A stretch of DNA of 64,000 nt from Paenibacillus rigui (GCF_002234615.1 NZ_NMQW01000025.1:1-64000); one strand, 5' to 3'. Counted from the stretch's first letter, positions 24,143 through 32,568 are shown. Notes: a model not told the origin generated them from the sequence alone. A program made the numbers and translations.

Positions 24143-25368
24143 TTGGAGAGACCCGATCTGCAAGCTGGATCGGGTCTTTCTTTGGTAAATTGGAGAATCT
24201 CATCGACAGCTTCATGATACCCGCCTGAATTTCGAAACGATTCCCTCATCTTTGCAGCAGCCTTCCTGAAAGATGAGAGGGATAACACATGATCTACGGC
24301 TTCACGCAGCTGACTTGCCGTTAAGCTTTGCATTTGTAACGTAATGCCTGCTCCGATATTGGCGACTTGTCCGGCGATGATCGGCTGATCCGCGCTTTGT
24401 GGGATGACTATTAACGGAACTCCGTAATAGAGACCTTCATGGGTACTGTTCATGCCGCCATGTGTAATAAATAATGCAGTGTGTTGCAGTACTTCCATTT
24501 GCGGCACATAATTTTTGACGATGAAGTTTTTGGGGATTTCCCCCAAATCGGAAACTAGAGTTTTATTCCCGATCGACATGACAATAGGATGCTCCGTGTT
24601 CCCCAACGCCTCAAAACAGAGCTTATAGAAATCAATGGCTTGGTTAAAGACGGTTCCCAGAGAAATGTAAATCGGATTTTTCTCCTTGATTTCAGTAAAG
24701 TCGAAGCTTTCTTGAGTTAATCGTGAAGAGATGGACGGACCTACAAACGTATAAGTTGAGTCAAAGTCTTCTCCACCAGGTTGAAACTCCCTTGTTGTAT
24801 AGACGATTGTAAGGGGGGCAGGATTACAAAACACTTCGTAAGGCGAATGGATATCCACGCCGTATTTTTCCTTCACCAGGACCGTCAGGCTTTGAAATTT
24901 ATCGTTTATAGGTTTAACTATTTCTGCAGGAACATTTGTGAAAAATGGCGCCAGCATTTTATCGAAAGATACCTTTGTTTGCGCGAAAGAAGTACAGGAG
25001 TTGATTGCAGGAAGCTTAAGAATTTGAGCAAGCAAACGTCCACAACCAAACATGGAATCATGGATGATGTAATCAAAATGCTCTCCTTGGATCTGTTCTA
25101 GAACGCTCGGGATGACTATATCTGCCGTAAGTAAAAGACCGTTGATCCTTTCGAGTAAATAATTTCTTCCCCCGGAGATAAAGGCTTTTATAAATTTTTG
25201 ATCGTCAAGCGTTCGTACGGTAGCCCCTGTCTTCTCAATTCGCTCCCGAAAAGCTTCTATAGCAAAGTACACTACCTCTTCTCCACGCGAAATAAGCTCT
25301 TGCACAACTCCAATAGTCGGATTGATGTGTCCCTCGGATCCCGCATTAATAAATAAAACACGCGCCAT
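24139..25368 (-). CDS. MGT-type UDP-glycosyltransferase (macrolide glycosyltransferase family)
   Basis: A 409-residue GT1-fold enzyme: N-terminal ARVLFINAGSEGHINPTIGV with the acceptor-side histidine, and the C-terminal donor-binding signature FITHGGMNSTHEGLYYGVPL followed by PQSADQP. Family members (YjiC, YojK, Mgt) transfer a sugar from UDP to macrolides, flavonoids or other hydrophobic acceptors. The start is supported by AAGGAGCGG. The last codons (KERPDPACRSGLSN) are encoded by the hairpin that terminates the convergent CBS gene. The divergent TrmB-like gene is a likely regulator. Confidence 0.9.
   Translation of the reverse strand: MARVLFINAGSEGHINPTIGVVQELISRGEEVVYFAIEAFRERIEKTGATVRTLDDQKFIKAFISGGRNYLLERINGLLLTADIVIPSVLEQIQGEHFDYIIHDSMFGCGRLLAQILKLPAINSCTSFAQTKVSFDKMLAPFFTNVPAEIVKPINDKFQSLTVLVKEKYGVDIHSPYEVFCNPAPLTIVYTTREFQPGGEDFDSTYTFVGPSISSRLTQESFDFTEIKEKNPIYISLGTVFNQAIDFYKLCFEALGNTEHPIVMSIGNKTLVSDLGEIPKNFIVKNYVPQMEVLQHTALFITHGGMNSTHEGLYYGVPLIVIPQSADQPIIAGQVANIGAGITLQMQSLTASQLREAVDHVLSLSSFRKAAAKMRESFRNSGGYHEAVDEILQFTKERPDPACRSGLSN
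24149..24177 (+). terminator. Terminator of the CBS gene, inside the glycosyltransferase gene
   Basis: 10-bp stem AGACCCGATC/GATCGGGTCT, 9-base loop, followed by TTCTTT, 7 bases after the CBS stop. It lies within the last codons of the opposing gene. Confidence 0.8.
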
Positions 25369-25515
25369 TTCTACCGCTCCTTAGTATGCCGAATAACGAA
25401 TGTGTTTCAGATTTGGTTAGTTATTCTTATTATACTTCAGTCCATGGAAAACTTAGCTTGTTCAAAATATTTATGATTTTAAAAAAGTTTACTCACTACC
25501 TTACTCTTGTAGTTA

Positions 25516-25544
25516 TTGCACTTTTCTTACCACCACAGTAGTAT
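25516..25544 (+). promoter_or_regulatory. Promoter of the TrmB-like gene
   Basis: TTGCAC (25516-25521) and TAGTAT (25539-25544), spacer 17 bp, 30 bases before the GTG start. A TATAAT-like box for the divergent glycosyltransferase lies near 25433-25438 on the other strand. Confidence 0.55.
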
Positions 25545-25574
25545 AGGGTTATCATTTGCGCTGGAGGTGATGCC

Positions 25575-26372
25575 GTGAACAACATGATTTTGAATTTAAC
25601 ACAGATTGGTTTTACCTCTTACGAGGCTAAAGCCTATTTCGCATTGCTGCAGAAGCATCCGGCAATCGGTTATGAAATAAGCAAGTTATCTAGAATCCCC
25701 ACTTCCAAAATCTATGAAGCCTTAACCGGATTGGTAAGGAAGGGAGCCATTATTTGCAGTGCAACGGAGCCAACCTATTATTCACCTGTAGACCCCGAGA
25801 TTGTATTGCAGAAAATTGAGAAGGAGTACAGGAGCAAAATTAGCGGGTTACGAGACGGGCTTAAGCAAATACCCGCAATACCTGATATGGATATTACATG
25901 GAATCTTGCCGAGTACCCCGTTATCGTCGAGAAGATGATCGAAGCCATTGGCAGCGCATCGGAGTTTCTCTTACTTTCTCTGTTTCCTGAAGAAGCGGAA
26001 CAACTGAAAGAGGTCATCCATCACGCGGAAAACAGAAAGGTGAGGGTCATCGTCGGGGTCTTTGGTGACTCCAGTCTAGCTTGCAAAGAGGTTATCAATC
26101 TTCAATCTTGCGGGTTCACGTCGGTTAAAAGAATCGGAAAACGTCTGAACGTCGTAGTTAGTGATGCGAAGGAAGTCGTGATCGGCGAAATGGACCGAAC
26201 GACGGGCAGCAAAGGGATATGGACAACGAATCCGAGCATCGTATTGACTGCCAAGGAATACATCAAGCATGACATATGGGGACATTTTCTAATCGATGCC
26301 ATCGGTGATACCGCATTTCAGGACATGTGCAGCACGAATAAAACATTATCTTATCTTATCCGTAACCGTTAA
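25575..26372 (+). CDS. TrmB family transcriptional regulator
   Basis: A 265-residue protein with the TrmB-type winged helix at residues 1-75 (LTQIGFTSYEAKAYFALLQ, ISKLSRIPTSKIYEALTGLV) followed by the family's phospholipase-D-like effector domain (residues 105-260, KVRVIVGVFGDSS). Members sense sugars or other metabolites. The start is GTG after CTGGAGG. It is divergent from the glycosyltransferase and 26 bases ahead of the DinB gene, so it probably controls both. Confidence 0.88.
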   Translation: MNNMILNLTQIGFTSYEAKAYFALLQKHPAIGYEISKLSRIPTSKIYEALTGLVRKGAIICSATEPTYYSPVDPEIVLQKIEKEYRSKISGLRDGLKQIPAIPDMDITWNLAEYPVIVEKMIEAIGSASEFLLLSLFPEEAEQLKEVIHHAENRKVRVIVGVFGDSSLACKEVINLQSCGFTSVKRIGKRLNVVVSDAKEVVIGEMDRTTGSKGIWTTNPSIVLTAKEYIKHDIWGHFLIDAIGDTAFQDMCSTNKTLSYLIRNR

Positions 26373-26398
26373 ATTTCTATTCGTGGAGGAGAACCAAC

Positions 26399-26911
26399 AT
26401 GCTAACCGTTCCATCTGTACAAGAATACGCCAGTCCTTTTAAACACTATATTGATTTGGTTGCGGATGATTTGATTTCTGCGCTGAGCTTGAATGCCAAG
26501 AAAGCAGTGGAGCTCATGCTTCGTTTGCCAGAAGAGAAATGGGATTATCGATATGCTGCCGGTAAATGGAGCGTAAAGGAAGTAATCGGACACCTGATCG
26601 ATAACGAAATCATTATGGTGTATCGTTTGCTCCGAATCTCGAGAGGAGATGCAACAATCCTGCCGGGGTATAATCAGGATCAATTTATCGCTGAATCTCC
26701 TTACCCTAACTTTTCCTCGCCAAGCTTAATGGATTATTACAAAATCGTCCGTAAAATGACGATCGCCACGCTGCAGGGAGTCGAGTCTGAAAGCTGGTTA
26801 AGGCAAGGAACCATCGGCAGCAGTATTGTATCCGCTCGAGCTCTAGCCTATGTCATCGCAGGTCATGAGATCCACCATCTGAATATCCTTCGAGACAAGT
26901 ATTTGTCTTAA
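26399..26911 (+). CDS. DinB superfamily protein
   Basis: A 170-residue four-helix DinB_2-type protein. The three metal-ligand histidines of the family are visible: GHLIDNE near residue 62 and HEIHHL near 157. DinB/BST proteins include thiol-dependent transferases and damage-induced proteins of unknown activity. GGAGGAGAACCAAC precedes the ATG. It follows the TrmB-like gene by 26 bases and is probably co-transcribed. Confidence 0.85.
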   Translation: MLTVPSVQEYASPFKHYIDLVADDLISALSLNAKKAVELMLRLPEEKWDYRYAAGKWSVKEVIGHLIDNEIIMVYRLLRISRGDATILPGYNQDQFIAESPYPNFSSPSLMDYYKIVRKMTIATLQGVESESWLRQGTIGSSIVSARALAYVIAGHEIHHLNILRDKYLS

Positions 26912-26927
26912 AGGGTGGAGCGATTAG

Positions 26928-27059
26928 TCATGAACTTGCACGCTTCGCTTCCATACCAGGATAACGTCCACTCACGGTATCGATACGAGCTAAATCCTCT
27001 GAGGTAAGTTCAATATCGACCGCGGTGACATTTTCCTCGAAGTGTAATAAAAGAGATGT
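26928..27059 (-). pseudogene. C-terminal remnant of an aldo/keto reductase
   Basis: The minus strand encodes about 41 residues ending in a stop at 26928, including HFEENVTAVDIELTSEDLAR, the typical C-terminal helix of aldo/keto reductases (ENV..DIELT.EDL..ID). Everything upstream of the codon at about 27059 is missing, replaced by the truncated MarR copy. It is a broken gene, not an expressed one. Confidence 0.65.
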
Positions 27060-27382
27060 CCGAGCACACCGGACTATCGGAGGGCGATTATGGGGTATTG
27101 GATCGGTTAGTCCTTTTGGGGGAGGGCAGCCTTCGCCAACAGGATTTGGCCGAATCGATGGATTGGGATAAGAGTCGATTATCACATCATCTGACGCGGA
27201 TGGAAAAACGCAGGCTTGTGACGAGGAAACCATTAGAAACAGATCGTCGTGTTCAAGTCATCATCACTTCCGTTGGAAAATCGGCATTGGACAATGCTCG
27301 TCCCATCGTTTCCAAGGCAATACGCAAACATTTTCTCGATCAATTAACCGATACAGCGTCTTGTAATACCCCGTCGCCATGA
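27044..27382 (+). pseudogene. Truncated duplicate of the MarR gene
   Basis: From GTAATAAA at 27044 the sequence matches the intact MarR gene (from 30835) with about 13 mismatches in 310 bases. The first 30 or so codons, promoter and operators are absent, and about 55 bases near the 3-prime end are deleted, changing the last residues to TASCNTPSP. The winged helix is mostly present, but there is no start signal at the break, so it is probably inactive. Confidence 0.75.
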
Positions 27383-27444
27383 CCGCGTTTTTTGAAGTAA
27401 ATATGTTAAACATTATTTGAACAGGCCCTTCCGCCCAAACGACG

Positions 27445-27479
27445 GAGGGGCTTTTGCTTGAAGTAAGCGAAAGCCCCTC
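27445..27479. terminator. Bidirectional terminator between MarR remnant and SDR
   Basis: 15-bp stem GAGGGGCTTTTGCTT/AAGCGAAAGCCCCTC with one wobble pair and a 5-base loop. It overlaps a second hairpin, GCCCTTCCG/CGGAGGGGC (27425-27451), which is shared with the other MarR copy. Confidence 0.8.
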
Positions 27480-27529
27480 TAGGTACCCCAGCTGTGCAAG
27501 AAACGATACTCATCGAAATAGAGTTTTTG

Positions 27530-28321
27530 TCAAAAAATTGTAGGCACCATGCCCCCGTCCATACGGATAGGAGAGCCTTTGAATGCGGATGCATAAGGGC
27601 TGCATACAAAAGCAGCCAGCCTGCCTATTTCAAAAGGCTTGATAAACCGCTGTATTTCGGATTGGGGCAGGTTTGCAGACATGAATTTTTTTTCTTTTTC
27701 CGAAAATGCCATATCATCAGGAAACAAACGATTAATGATTTGATATACATTTTCAGAAAGCGTTGGTCCCGGCATGATCGTATTGGATGTGACTTCCGTC
27801 CCAATCGTTAGTTTAGATATGCTTTTTGACAGTGATAATAACATAGATTTGGTCATGCAATACTGGGGCATCTGTCCTGAAGGCATAATCGCTTCTTCAC
27901 TTGCAATAAAGATGATGCGTCCAAAGTTGTTTTTCAACATAGTAGGCAAATAAAATTTAGATAATCCATTAGCGGCTAGGACATTTGTTCGGAAGTATTT
28001 GTCCCATACTTCATCGTCCACGTCCTCATAAGACATGATTTCATAAATACCCGTATTGTTAACCAGAATATCGACAGAGGGATATTTCGCAAATAAAGCG
28101 TTTCTTTGCTGCATATCCACGATATCCGCTGCAGCATTCTGAGGAGAGGTCGACGGGAACTCCGACTTCAGTTCATTTACCGTTCGTTCAACCTCTTCAG
28201 GGTTCCGTCCATTAACGAGGACATTGACGCCTTCCCGGGCAAGTTCAATGGCAATGGCTTTACCTATACCTTTCGTCGATCCAGTGACTAAAGCGGTTTT
28301 GTTTCTTAATCCCATATCCAT
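27530..28321 (-). CDS. Short-chain dehydrogenase/reductase (SDR)
   Basis: A 263-residue classical SDR: cofactor motif TGSTKGIG, NNTG at about 90, catalytic Ser in IFIASEEA and the YCMTK (YxxxK) active site. The C-terminal SPYASAFKGSPIRMDGGM is typical of 3-oxoacyl-reductase-like SDRs. Substrate unknown. The ATG at 28321 has AAGGAG 9 bases upstream; an ATG eight codons earlier does not. It lies downstream of the AraC-type gene on the same strand, about 200 bases apart. Confidence 0.88.
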   Translation of the reverse strand: MDMGLRNKTALVTGSTKGIGKAIAIELAREGVNVLVNGRNPEEVERTVNELKSEFPSTSPQNAAADIVDMQQRNALFAKYPSVDILVNNTGIYEIMSYEDVDDEVWDKYFRTNVLAANGLSKFYLPTMLKNNFGRIIFIASEEAIMPSGQMPQYCMTKSMLLSLSKSISKLTIGTEVTSNTIMPGPTLSENVYQIINRLFPDDMAFSEKEKKFMSANLPQSEIQRFIKPFEIGRLAAFVCSPYASAFKGSPIRMDGGMVPTIF

Positions 28322-28523
28322 AACGGTTGTCTCCTTTGTTGTCATTCACGAGAAGGTGATTGGAAGTTATTGTTGGAACATCATTGTGTCCCGGATAGAG
28401 ATAATATTACTTTGCCCGGATCGTTCGGTAACTAGCGTAAAACGCCAAATTTCTTGTATAACCCGCCAATTCATGAACCCCGTTAACATACTACCCTGCT
28501 TTAAGCGGGTTAGGTTTGCGAGT

Positions 28524-29534
28524 CTATGAGGGCGGGTTTTTCTCTAAATATTCGGAACGCCAATTCGAAGGAGTATCCCCTTCCCATAGACGAAAGGCGC
28601 GGTAAAATGAGTTCTGATCTTCATATCCTATTAAGAAAGCCACTTCTTTAATATCGAGCTTGGGGTCGGCCAAGTATTCCCGTGCCTGTTCGTGCCGAGC
28701 CTGCGTTAGCAGCTGCTTGAACGTTGTCCCTTCGTCGGTAAGACGGCGCTGCAAGGTACGATCGCTCATGCCTAACTCGCTTGCCACAGCCCGAATGTCA
28801 AGTTGCCCTCCGGTGAGGCTGCGCTTCAATATCCACTTGACCATCTCGGGAATGGAACGGCTGCAATGTTCATCTAATGTTCGGTCCAGTACAGGAGTCA
28901 GGATCTCCAGCAGCTCTTTGTTATATGAAATAAAAGGGCGATCCAGATCTCTTCGATGCAGCGTCAATCGGTTATGGGGCGCACTCACGCGGATAGGGCA
29001 ACCGAAGAAAGTCTCAAGAGCCTTGACATCGCCCATCGGATGAGAAAATTCAACGGACCGTGCAGTTAGAGTCTGGCCCGTACCCCTTCGGCCAAGCTCT
29101 AGGAGAAAGGCCAGTGTGGTGCCAACCAACACGGGAGGAACGGGTTGCTCGCTACGTATCCATTCCAATTCAATGGTACAGTGATCGCCTTCTTCGGTTA
29201 TACGTAAGCTTTCCGGAGGGCACAGTTGTTTGTAACGGGCCATTCGGGTAAGGGCGTCGCGATAGTTACGAGCATGGTAGGTCGCTAAGACGGTCGGCGG
29301 GTATTGTGTCGTTTCAAAGACGGTTACAAGCTTAATGATTCCGATGGCAATATCACCAACGAGGTCGGAGTAGGCTTGCCAGATTCTAAAATATTGGGCC
29401 GCGGTGACCACAGCTGGTTCTGCGATCATAGTAAGCGGAAGCTGCGCGGCGCGAGCTACGTCGTCCGGGGAAATTCCCGATTGTTGTAATCCCGACCAAA
29501 ATCCAGGCGGAATTTTTATGCGGTCAGATTTCAT
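28524..29534 (-). CDS. AraC family regulator with Arabinose_bd-type N-terminal domain
   Basis: A 336-residue regulator. The N-terminal 190 residues fit the AraC-type effector domain seen in OruR/ArgR-like members (SGISPDDVARAAQLPLTMI; YRDALTRMARYKQL); the C-terminus is an HTH_18 pair (AVASELGMSDRTLQRRLTDE; VAFLIGYEDQNSFYRAFRLW). AAGGAG precedes the ATG. It probably controls the SDR gene that follows. This domain type is more often met in Proteobacteria, so horizontal origin of the AraC-SDR pair is possible (inference). Confidence 0.85.
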   Translation of the reverse strand: MKSDRIKIPPGFWSGLQQSGISPDDVARAAQLPLTMIAEPAVVTAAQYFRIWQAYSDLVGDIAIGIIKLVTVFETTQYPPTVLATYHARNYRDALTRMARYKQLCPPESLRITEEGDHCTIELEWIRSEQPVPPVLVGTTLAFLLELGRRGTGQTLTARSVEFSHPMGDVKALETFFGCPIRVSAPHNRLTLHRRDLDRPFISYNKELLEILTPVLDRTLDEHCSRSIPEMVKWILKRSLTGGQLDIRAVASELGMSDRTLQRRLTDEGTTFKQLLTQARHEQAREYLADPKLDIKEVAFLIGYEDQNSFYRAFRLWEGDTPSNWRSEYLEKNPPS

Positions 29535-29651
29535 AGCGTATGGATCTCCTTTAATTGCTTACCTATTCGTTCCGGCTATGATTAAGTATACATAAAAATG
29601 CCCTTATCCTCATTAAAGACATGAAGCAGCGCCGCCCTATTTTGTTAGCAA

Positions 29652-29685
29652 GACGCAGCTGCCGGTATAGATCGGCAGCTGCGTC
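29652..29685. terminator. Terminator downstream of the hydrolase gene
   Basis: Perfect 13-bp stem GACGCAGCTGCCG/CGGCAGCTGCGTC with an 8-base loop, 25 bases beyond the hydrolase stop codon on the minus strand. Confidence 0.75.
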
Positions 29686-29709
29686 CTAGTTTTTAGCTAT
29701 TGTATCCCG

Positions 29710-30630
29710 TTACTTGGACTCGATGCGCCCTAACGGAATGGCGCTCTCTTCCAGAGCGGTGCGCGCTGCCGGCCAGCTGGAATCGTCGAGGTCGAGCGCA
29801 TTACGAATGTAAGACCATGTGAGCCGCTGAAGCAAGGCGATTCGTTCGGGATTCTCGTCCGTCGTCTCCGCGACGTCATACCCGGCGATCCCGCCAAGCG
29901 AGTGTTCTGCCCCGAAGAGGAGGAGCAGGCTCTTGCTGCCCGGGCTCAGGAAGTAGGGGTCGGTGAACCAGTCCGGTCCCCGAGTGGACAGTAGTGATTG
30001 GTCATGGTCCCCCGCCACCACAAGGGTCGGCGTGCTCATGTCCGAAAAGCTCGGGTTCATAAATGGGAAGTGCTCTGCCGCGAACGGAGCCAAGTCAGGC
30101 CCGCCCTTGCCAGGCGTAGCAAGCAACACGCCCGCCTTGATCCTCGGGTCGGACATGTCCTCTCCCGGTTTACCGTGGGCATCGAGGACTCGCGCGCCGA
30201 GCAGCATGCTCACCGTTTGGCCTCCCCAGGAGTGACCGGCTGCGGCGATGCGGCTTTGATCAAGGCGCCCGCTGAGGCCGGGAACGGAAGCTTCAATGAG
30301 ATTGAGCTGGTCGAGGATGCGTTTCATGTCCTCGACTCGGAAACGCCAGATCAGCGGTGTACGGGGATCGTCAGGAGGGAGGCTCAGTGTCCTCGAGTCG
30401 AGATGGGTGGGTTGAATGACCACGAAGCCGTGGGCAGCCCAGTAATCGACCAACGGACCGTAGCCATCCAACGACGAGCCAAAACCGTGCGAGAAAACAA
30501 TAATAGGCAATTCACTCCCAATCGCAGGCATAGATACCCGCACTTGCAGATTGTCATCACGGCCTGCGGCTGGCAGGACTATCGACTTTATTGAGACGAC
30601 TGGAGCGGGTGTACTTACGTTCATTTCCAT
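29710..30630 (-). CDS. Alpha/beta hydrolase (PAF-acetylhydrolase/dienelactone-like)
   Basis: A 306-residue alpha/beta-fold hydrolase: oxyanion region VFSHGFGSSLDGYGPLVDYW, nucleophile elbow AAGHSWGGQT (Ser), acid region VVAGDHDQSL and late His in GAEHSLGGI. No signal peptide, so cytoplasmic. The substrate is unknown; the family includes carboxylesterases and PAF-acetylhydrolase-like enzymes. It is divergent from the intact MarR gene across two operator palindromes and is very likely repressed by it. Confidence 0.88.
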   Translation of the reverse strand: MEMNVSTPAPVVSIKSIVLPAAGRDDNLQVRVSMPAIGSELPIIVFSHGFGSSLDGYGPLVDYWAAHGFVVIQPTHLDSRTLSLPPDDPRTPLIWRFRVEDMKRILDQLNLIEASVPGLSGRLDQSRIAAAGHSWGGQTVSMLLGARVLDAHGKPGEDMSDPRIKAGVLLATPGKGGPDLAPFAAEHFPFMNPSFSDMSTPTLVVAGDHDQSLLSTRGPDWFTDPYFLSPGSKSLLLLFGAEHSLGGIAGYDVAETTDENPERIALLQRLTWSYIRNALDLDDSSWPAARTALEESAIPLGRIESK

Positions 30631-30685
30631 AATAAATGTTCCTTTCCTTTTTACTTTGATATGGCAATCTAATGATGGCTTCAGG

Positions 30686-30735
30686 TTGACGCGTCAACTA
30701 ATAGCGACTGTAGCATATTGTGGTTGACACGTCAA
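30686..30735. promoter_or_regulatory. Two MarR operators in the hydrolase/MarR divergent region
   Basis: TTGACGCGTCAA (30686-30697) and TTGACACGTCAA (30724-30735) are near-identical palindromes, each in the context GGTTGAC-CGTCAACTA, centred 38 bp apart. A minus-strand promoter TTGACG (30735-30730)/TACAGT (30712-30707) with a 17-bp spacer serves the hydrolase. For MarR, TTGTGG/TATTAT (30718/30742) brackets the second operator. Both promoters would be blocked by bound MarR. Confidence 0.75.
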
Positions 30736-30753
30736 CTATGATATTATGTTCAT

Positions 30754-31218
30754 ATGGATAAGAGCGAACTAAACGAAGAAGAAATGCGAATATGGCATAT
30801 GTGGAAAGGCTCCTTTCAGAGCATCTTTGGTCGCGTAATAAAGGAGATGTCCGAGCACACCGGACTATCGGAGGGCGATTATGGGGTATTGGATCGGTTA
30901 GTCCTTTTGGGGGACGGCAGCCTTCGCCAACAGGAATTGGCCGAATCCATGGACTGGGATAAGAGCCGATTGTCACATCATCTGACGCGGATGGAAAAAC
31001 GCAGACTTGTGACGAGGAAACCATTAGAAACAGATCGTGGTGTTCAAGTCATCATCACTTCCGTTGGAAAATCGGCATTGGACGATGCCCGTCCCATCGT
31101 TTCCAAGGCAATACGCAAACATTTTCTTAATCAATTAACCGATCAGGACATTGAGTTGATTACTAAGCTGGCGGAAAGAACAAAAGCAGGGGCTGCTTGT
31201 AAAGCCCCGCGGCCATGA
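30754..31218 (+). CDS. MarR family transcriptional regulator (intact copy)
   Basis: A 154-residue MarR protein: N-terminal dimer helices, winged helix at about 45-105 (LAESMDWDKSRLSHHLTRME, then RRLVTRKPLETDRGVQVIIT as the wing), C-terminal dimer helix. The ATG has no ribosome binding site and lies about 7 bases from the predicted minus-10 box, so the mRNA may be leaderless. It should repress itself and the divergent hydrolase through the two TTGACrCGTCAA sites. A truncated duplicate lies 3.8 kb to the left. Confidence 0.88.
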   Translation: MDKSELNEEEMRIWHMWKGSFQSIFGRVIKEMSEHTGLSEGDYGVLDRLVLLGDGSLRQQELAESMDWDKSRLSHHLTRMEKRRLVTRKPLETDRGVQVIITSVGKSALDDARPIVSKAIRKHFLNQLTDQDIELITKLAERTKAGAACKAPRP

Positions 31219-31248
31219 CCGCGTTTGTTGAAGTAAATATGTTAAACG

Positions 31249-31279
31249 GCCCTTCCGCCAAAATGACGGAGGGGCTTTT
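31249..31279 (+). terminator. Terminator of the MarR gene
   Basis: Stem GCCCTTCCG/CGGAGGGGC with one wobble and a 9-base loop, followed by TTTTGCTTT. A matching hairpin follows the truncated copy. Confidence 0.75.
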
Positions 31280-31291
31280 GCTTTCCGTTCA

Positions 31292-31891
31292 TCACATCGT
31301 ACCTAAGTAGACATCGCCCAACCTGCCTGCCTGATAATAGGGATACTCAAGTTTCTGCTGCACCTGAAGAACGGTGTCTGTATTTGTCAGCCATTCTACC
31401 ATGTAGAGCCCCAGATCAATTGAAGCCGTTACGCCACCTCCGGTGATGACATTGCCGTCCCGAACCACTCGGGCCTTTACGACTTCCGTACAATAGGGAG
31501 CCAACAAATCGTAAGCCGACGAGTTCGTGGTCGCTTTCTTTCCCTCCAGAAATCCGGCCGCTCCCCAAAGTAAGGCCCCTGTGCAGACCGACACCTTATA
31601 TTGTACGGATTCTGCAGTCCGGACCCATTCCATGAAGGCATCGTCGAACCGAAGCTTTCGGGTCGAAAAGCCTCCGGGGAGAAATACCAGATCAAATTCA
31701 CCCAAATTGGGCAGCACCTTGTCGGCCTTCATTGTCAGCCCCCGATCATCCGTTACTATCGCCTTGTCTGCACAAAACGTCCAGGATACGTTTTCTCTCG
31801 ATTTCAAGATTGCCAGCCAGGTTATCGCTTCATAAAATCCAGCTAAATCCATGCTTGTCATCCCGTCAAATAATACAAAAGCCATTTTCAT
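31292..31891 (-). CDS. DJ-1/PfpI family protein (GATase1-like)
   Basis: About 199 residues with the DJ-1/PfpI fold: FVLFDGMTSMDLAG at the start, LVFLPGG in the middle and the nucleophile elbow VSVCTGALLWGAAGFLEGKK with the conserved Cys. This sub-branch resembles isonitrile hydratase and the sensor half of GlxA-type regulators, but there is no DNA-binding domain. The start is chosen at 31891, with AGGTGG 8 bases upstream; 31885 is also possible. Confidence 0.85.
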   Translation of the reverse strand: MKMAFVLFDGMTSMDLAGFYEAITWLAILKSRENVSWTFCADKAIVTDDRGLTMKADKVLPNLGEFDLVFLPGGFSTRKLRFDDAFMEWVRTAESVQYKVSVCTGALLWGAAGFLEGKKATTNSSAYDLLAPYCTEVVKARVVRDGNVITGGGVTASIDLGLYMVEWLTNTDTVLQVQQKLEYPYYQAGRLGDVYLGTM

Positions 31892-32090
31892 TGCCCTTAC
31901 CACCTTTCATTTCCTTGGAAAATAAAAAAGCATTTGATCAAAAGAGACCAAACACTTTGCCCAGGCGTACGGCATATGAAATATGTGCTTCCTCGTGGTT
32001 CTCTCCACGTTTACGCCAGTCGCACATACCAAATCTTTCCTTTTTATTATTACCAGAAATTTGGAGGATTGCAACTAAAAATCCTTTTTG

Positions 32091-32121
32091 TTGACTTAAA
32101 CCATAGTTTAAGTCGTATCAT
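32091..32121 (+). promoter_or_regulatory. MerR-type promoter with 19-bp spacer and perfect dyad
   Basis: TTGACT (32091-32096) and TATCAT (32116-32121) are 19 bp apart. A perfect 9-bp dyad GACTTAAAC-CATA-GTTTAAGTC (32093-32114) fills the spacer, the textbook MerR-site geometry. It lies 36 bases before the MerR start. Confidence 0.85.
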
Positions 32122-32157
32122 AGTCTTGTCGACATGAAAAAATTTGGAGGCCTTCAG

Positions 32158-32538
32158 ATGAAGTATTATTCAATTGGCGAAGCTTCAGCCAAATTCAATA
32201 TCCCAGAATCAACGATACGTTATTATGAAAAAAAAGGACTGCTACCACTGATCGAGCGTGATGAAGCTGGGAGGCGGTTATTTTCAGAAGATCAAATTAC
32301 GCTCCTTGAAATTGTTATTTATTTAAAAAATACGCACATGCCAATAAGTGGTATCAAGCAATATGTTGATTGGGTAGTTGAAGGAGATAACACCACTGAA
32401 CGCCGACTTGAAATGATGAAAAATCACAAACAAGCTGTGCTGGCTGAAATTTCACTAATGACAGAATCCTTGAAAAAAATTGACGTGAAAATTACACGTT
32501 ATACCAAACGCATTCAGGATAGAAAAGAACAAAAATAG
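32158..32538 (+). CDS. MerR family transcriptional regulator
   Basis: A 126-residue MerR protein: YYSIGEASAKFNIPESTIRY at the start, EKKGLLPLIERDEAGRRLFS, then a coiled helix for dimerisation (residues 80-125). No conserved metal-binding cysteines. TTGGAGG lies 7 bases before ATG 32158; the in-frame ATG at 32134 precedes it and is not favoured. It is followed after 30 bases by an SDR, and the pair is driven by the 19-bp-spacer promoter. This stretch is more AT-rich than its neighbours, which hints at separate ancestry. Confidence 0.88.
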   Translation: MKYYSIGEASAKFNIPESTIRYYEKKGLLPLIERDEAGRRLFSEDQITLLEIVIYLKNTHMPISGIKQYVDWVVEGDNTTERRLEMMKNHKQAVLAEISLMTESLKKIDVKITRYTKRIQDRKEQK

Positions 32539-32568
32539 ATGAAAGAATAAGGGAGAAGAGGGACTACA

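Noticed and set aside
29998..30594. A 198-codon plus-strand frame opposite the hydrolase
   Set aside because: Antisense to an intact alpha/beta hydrolase; His/Arg-rich composition typical of a shadow frame.
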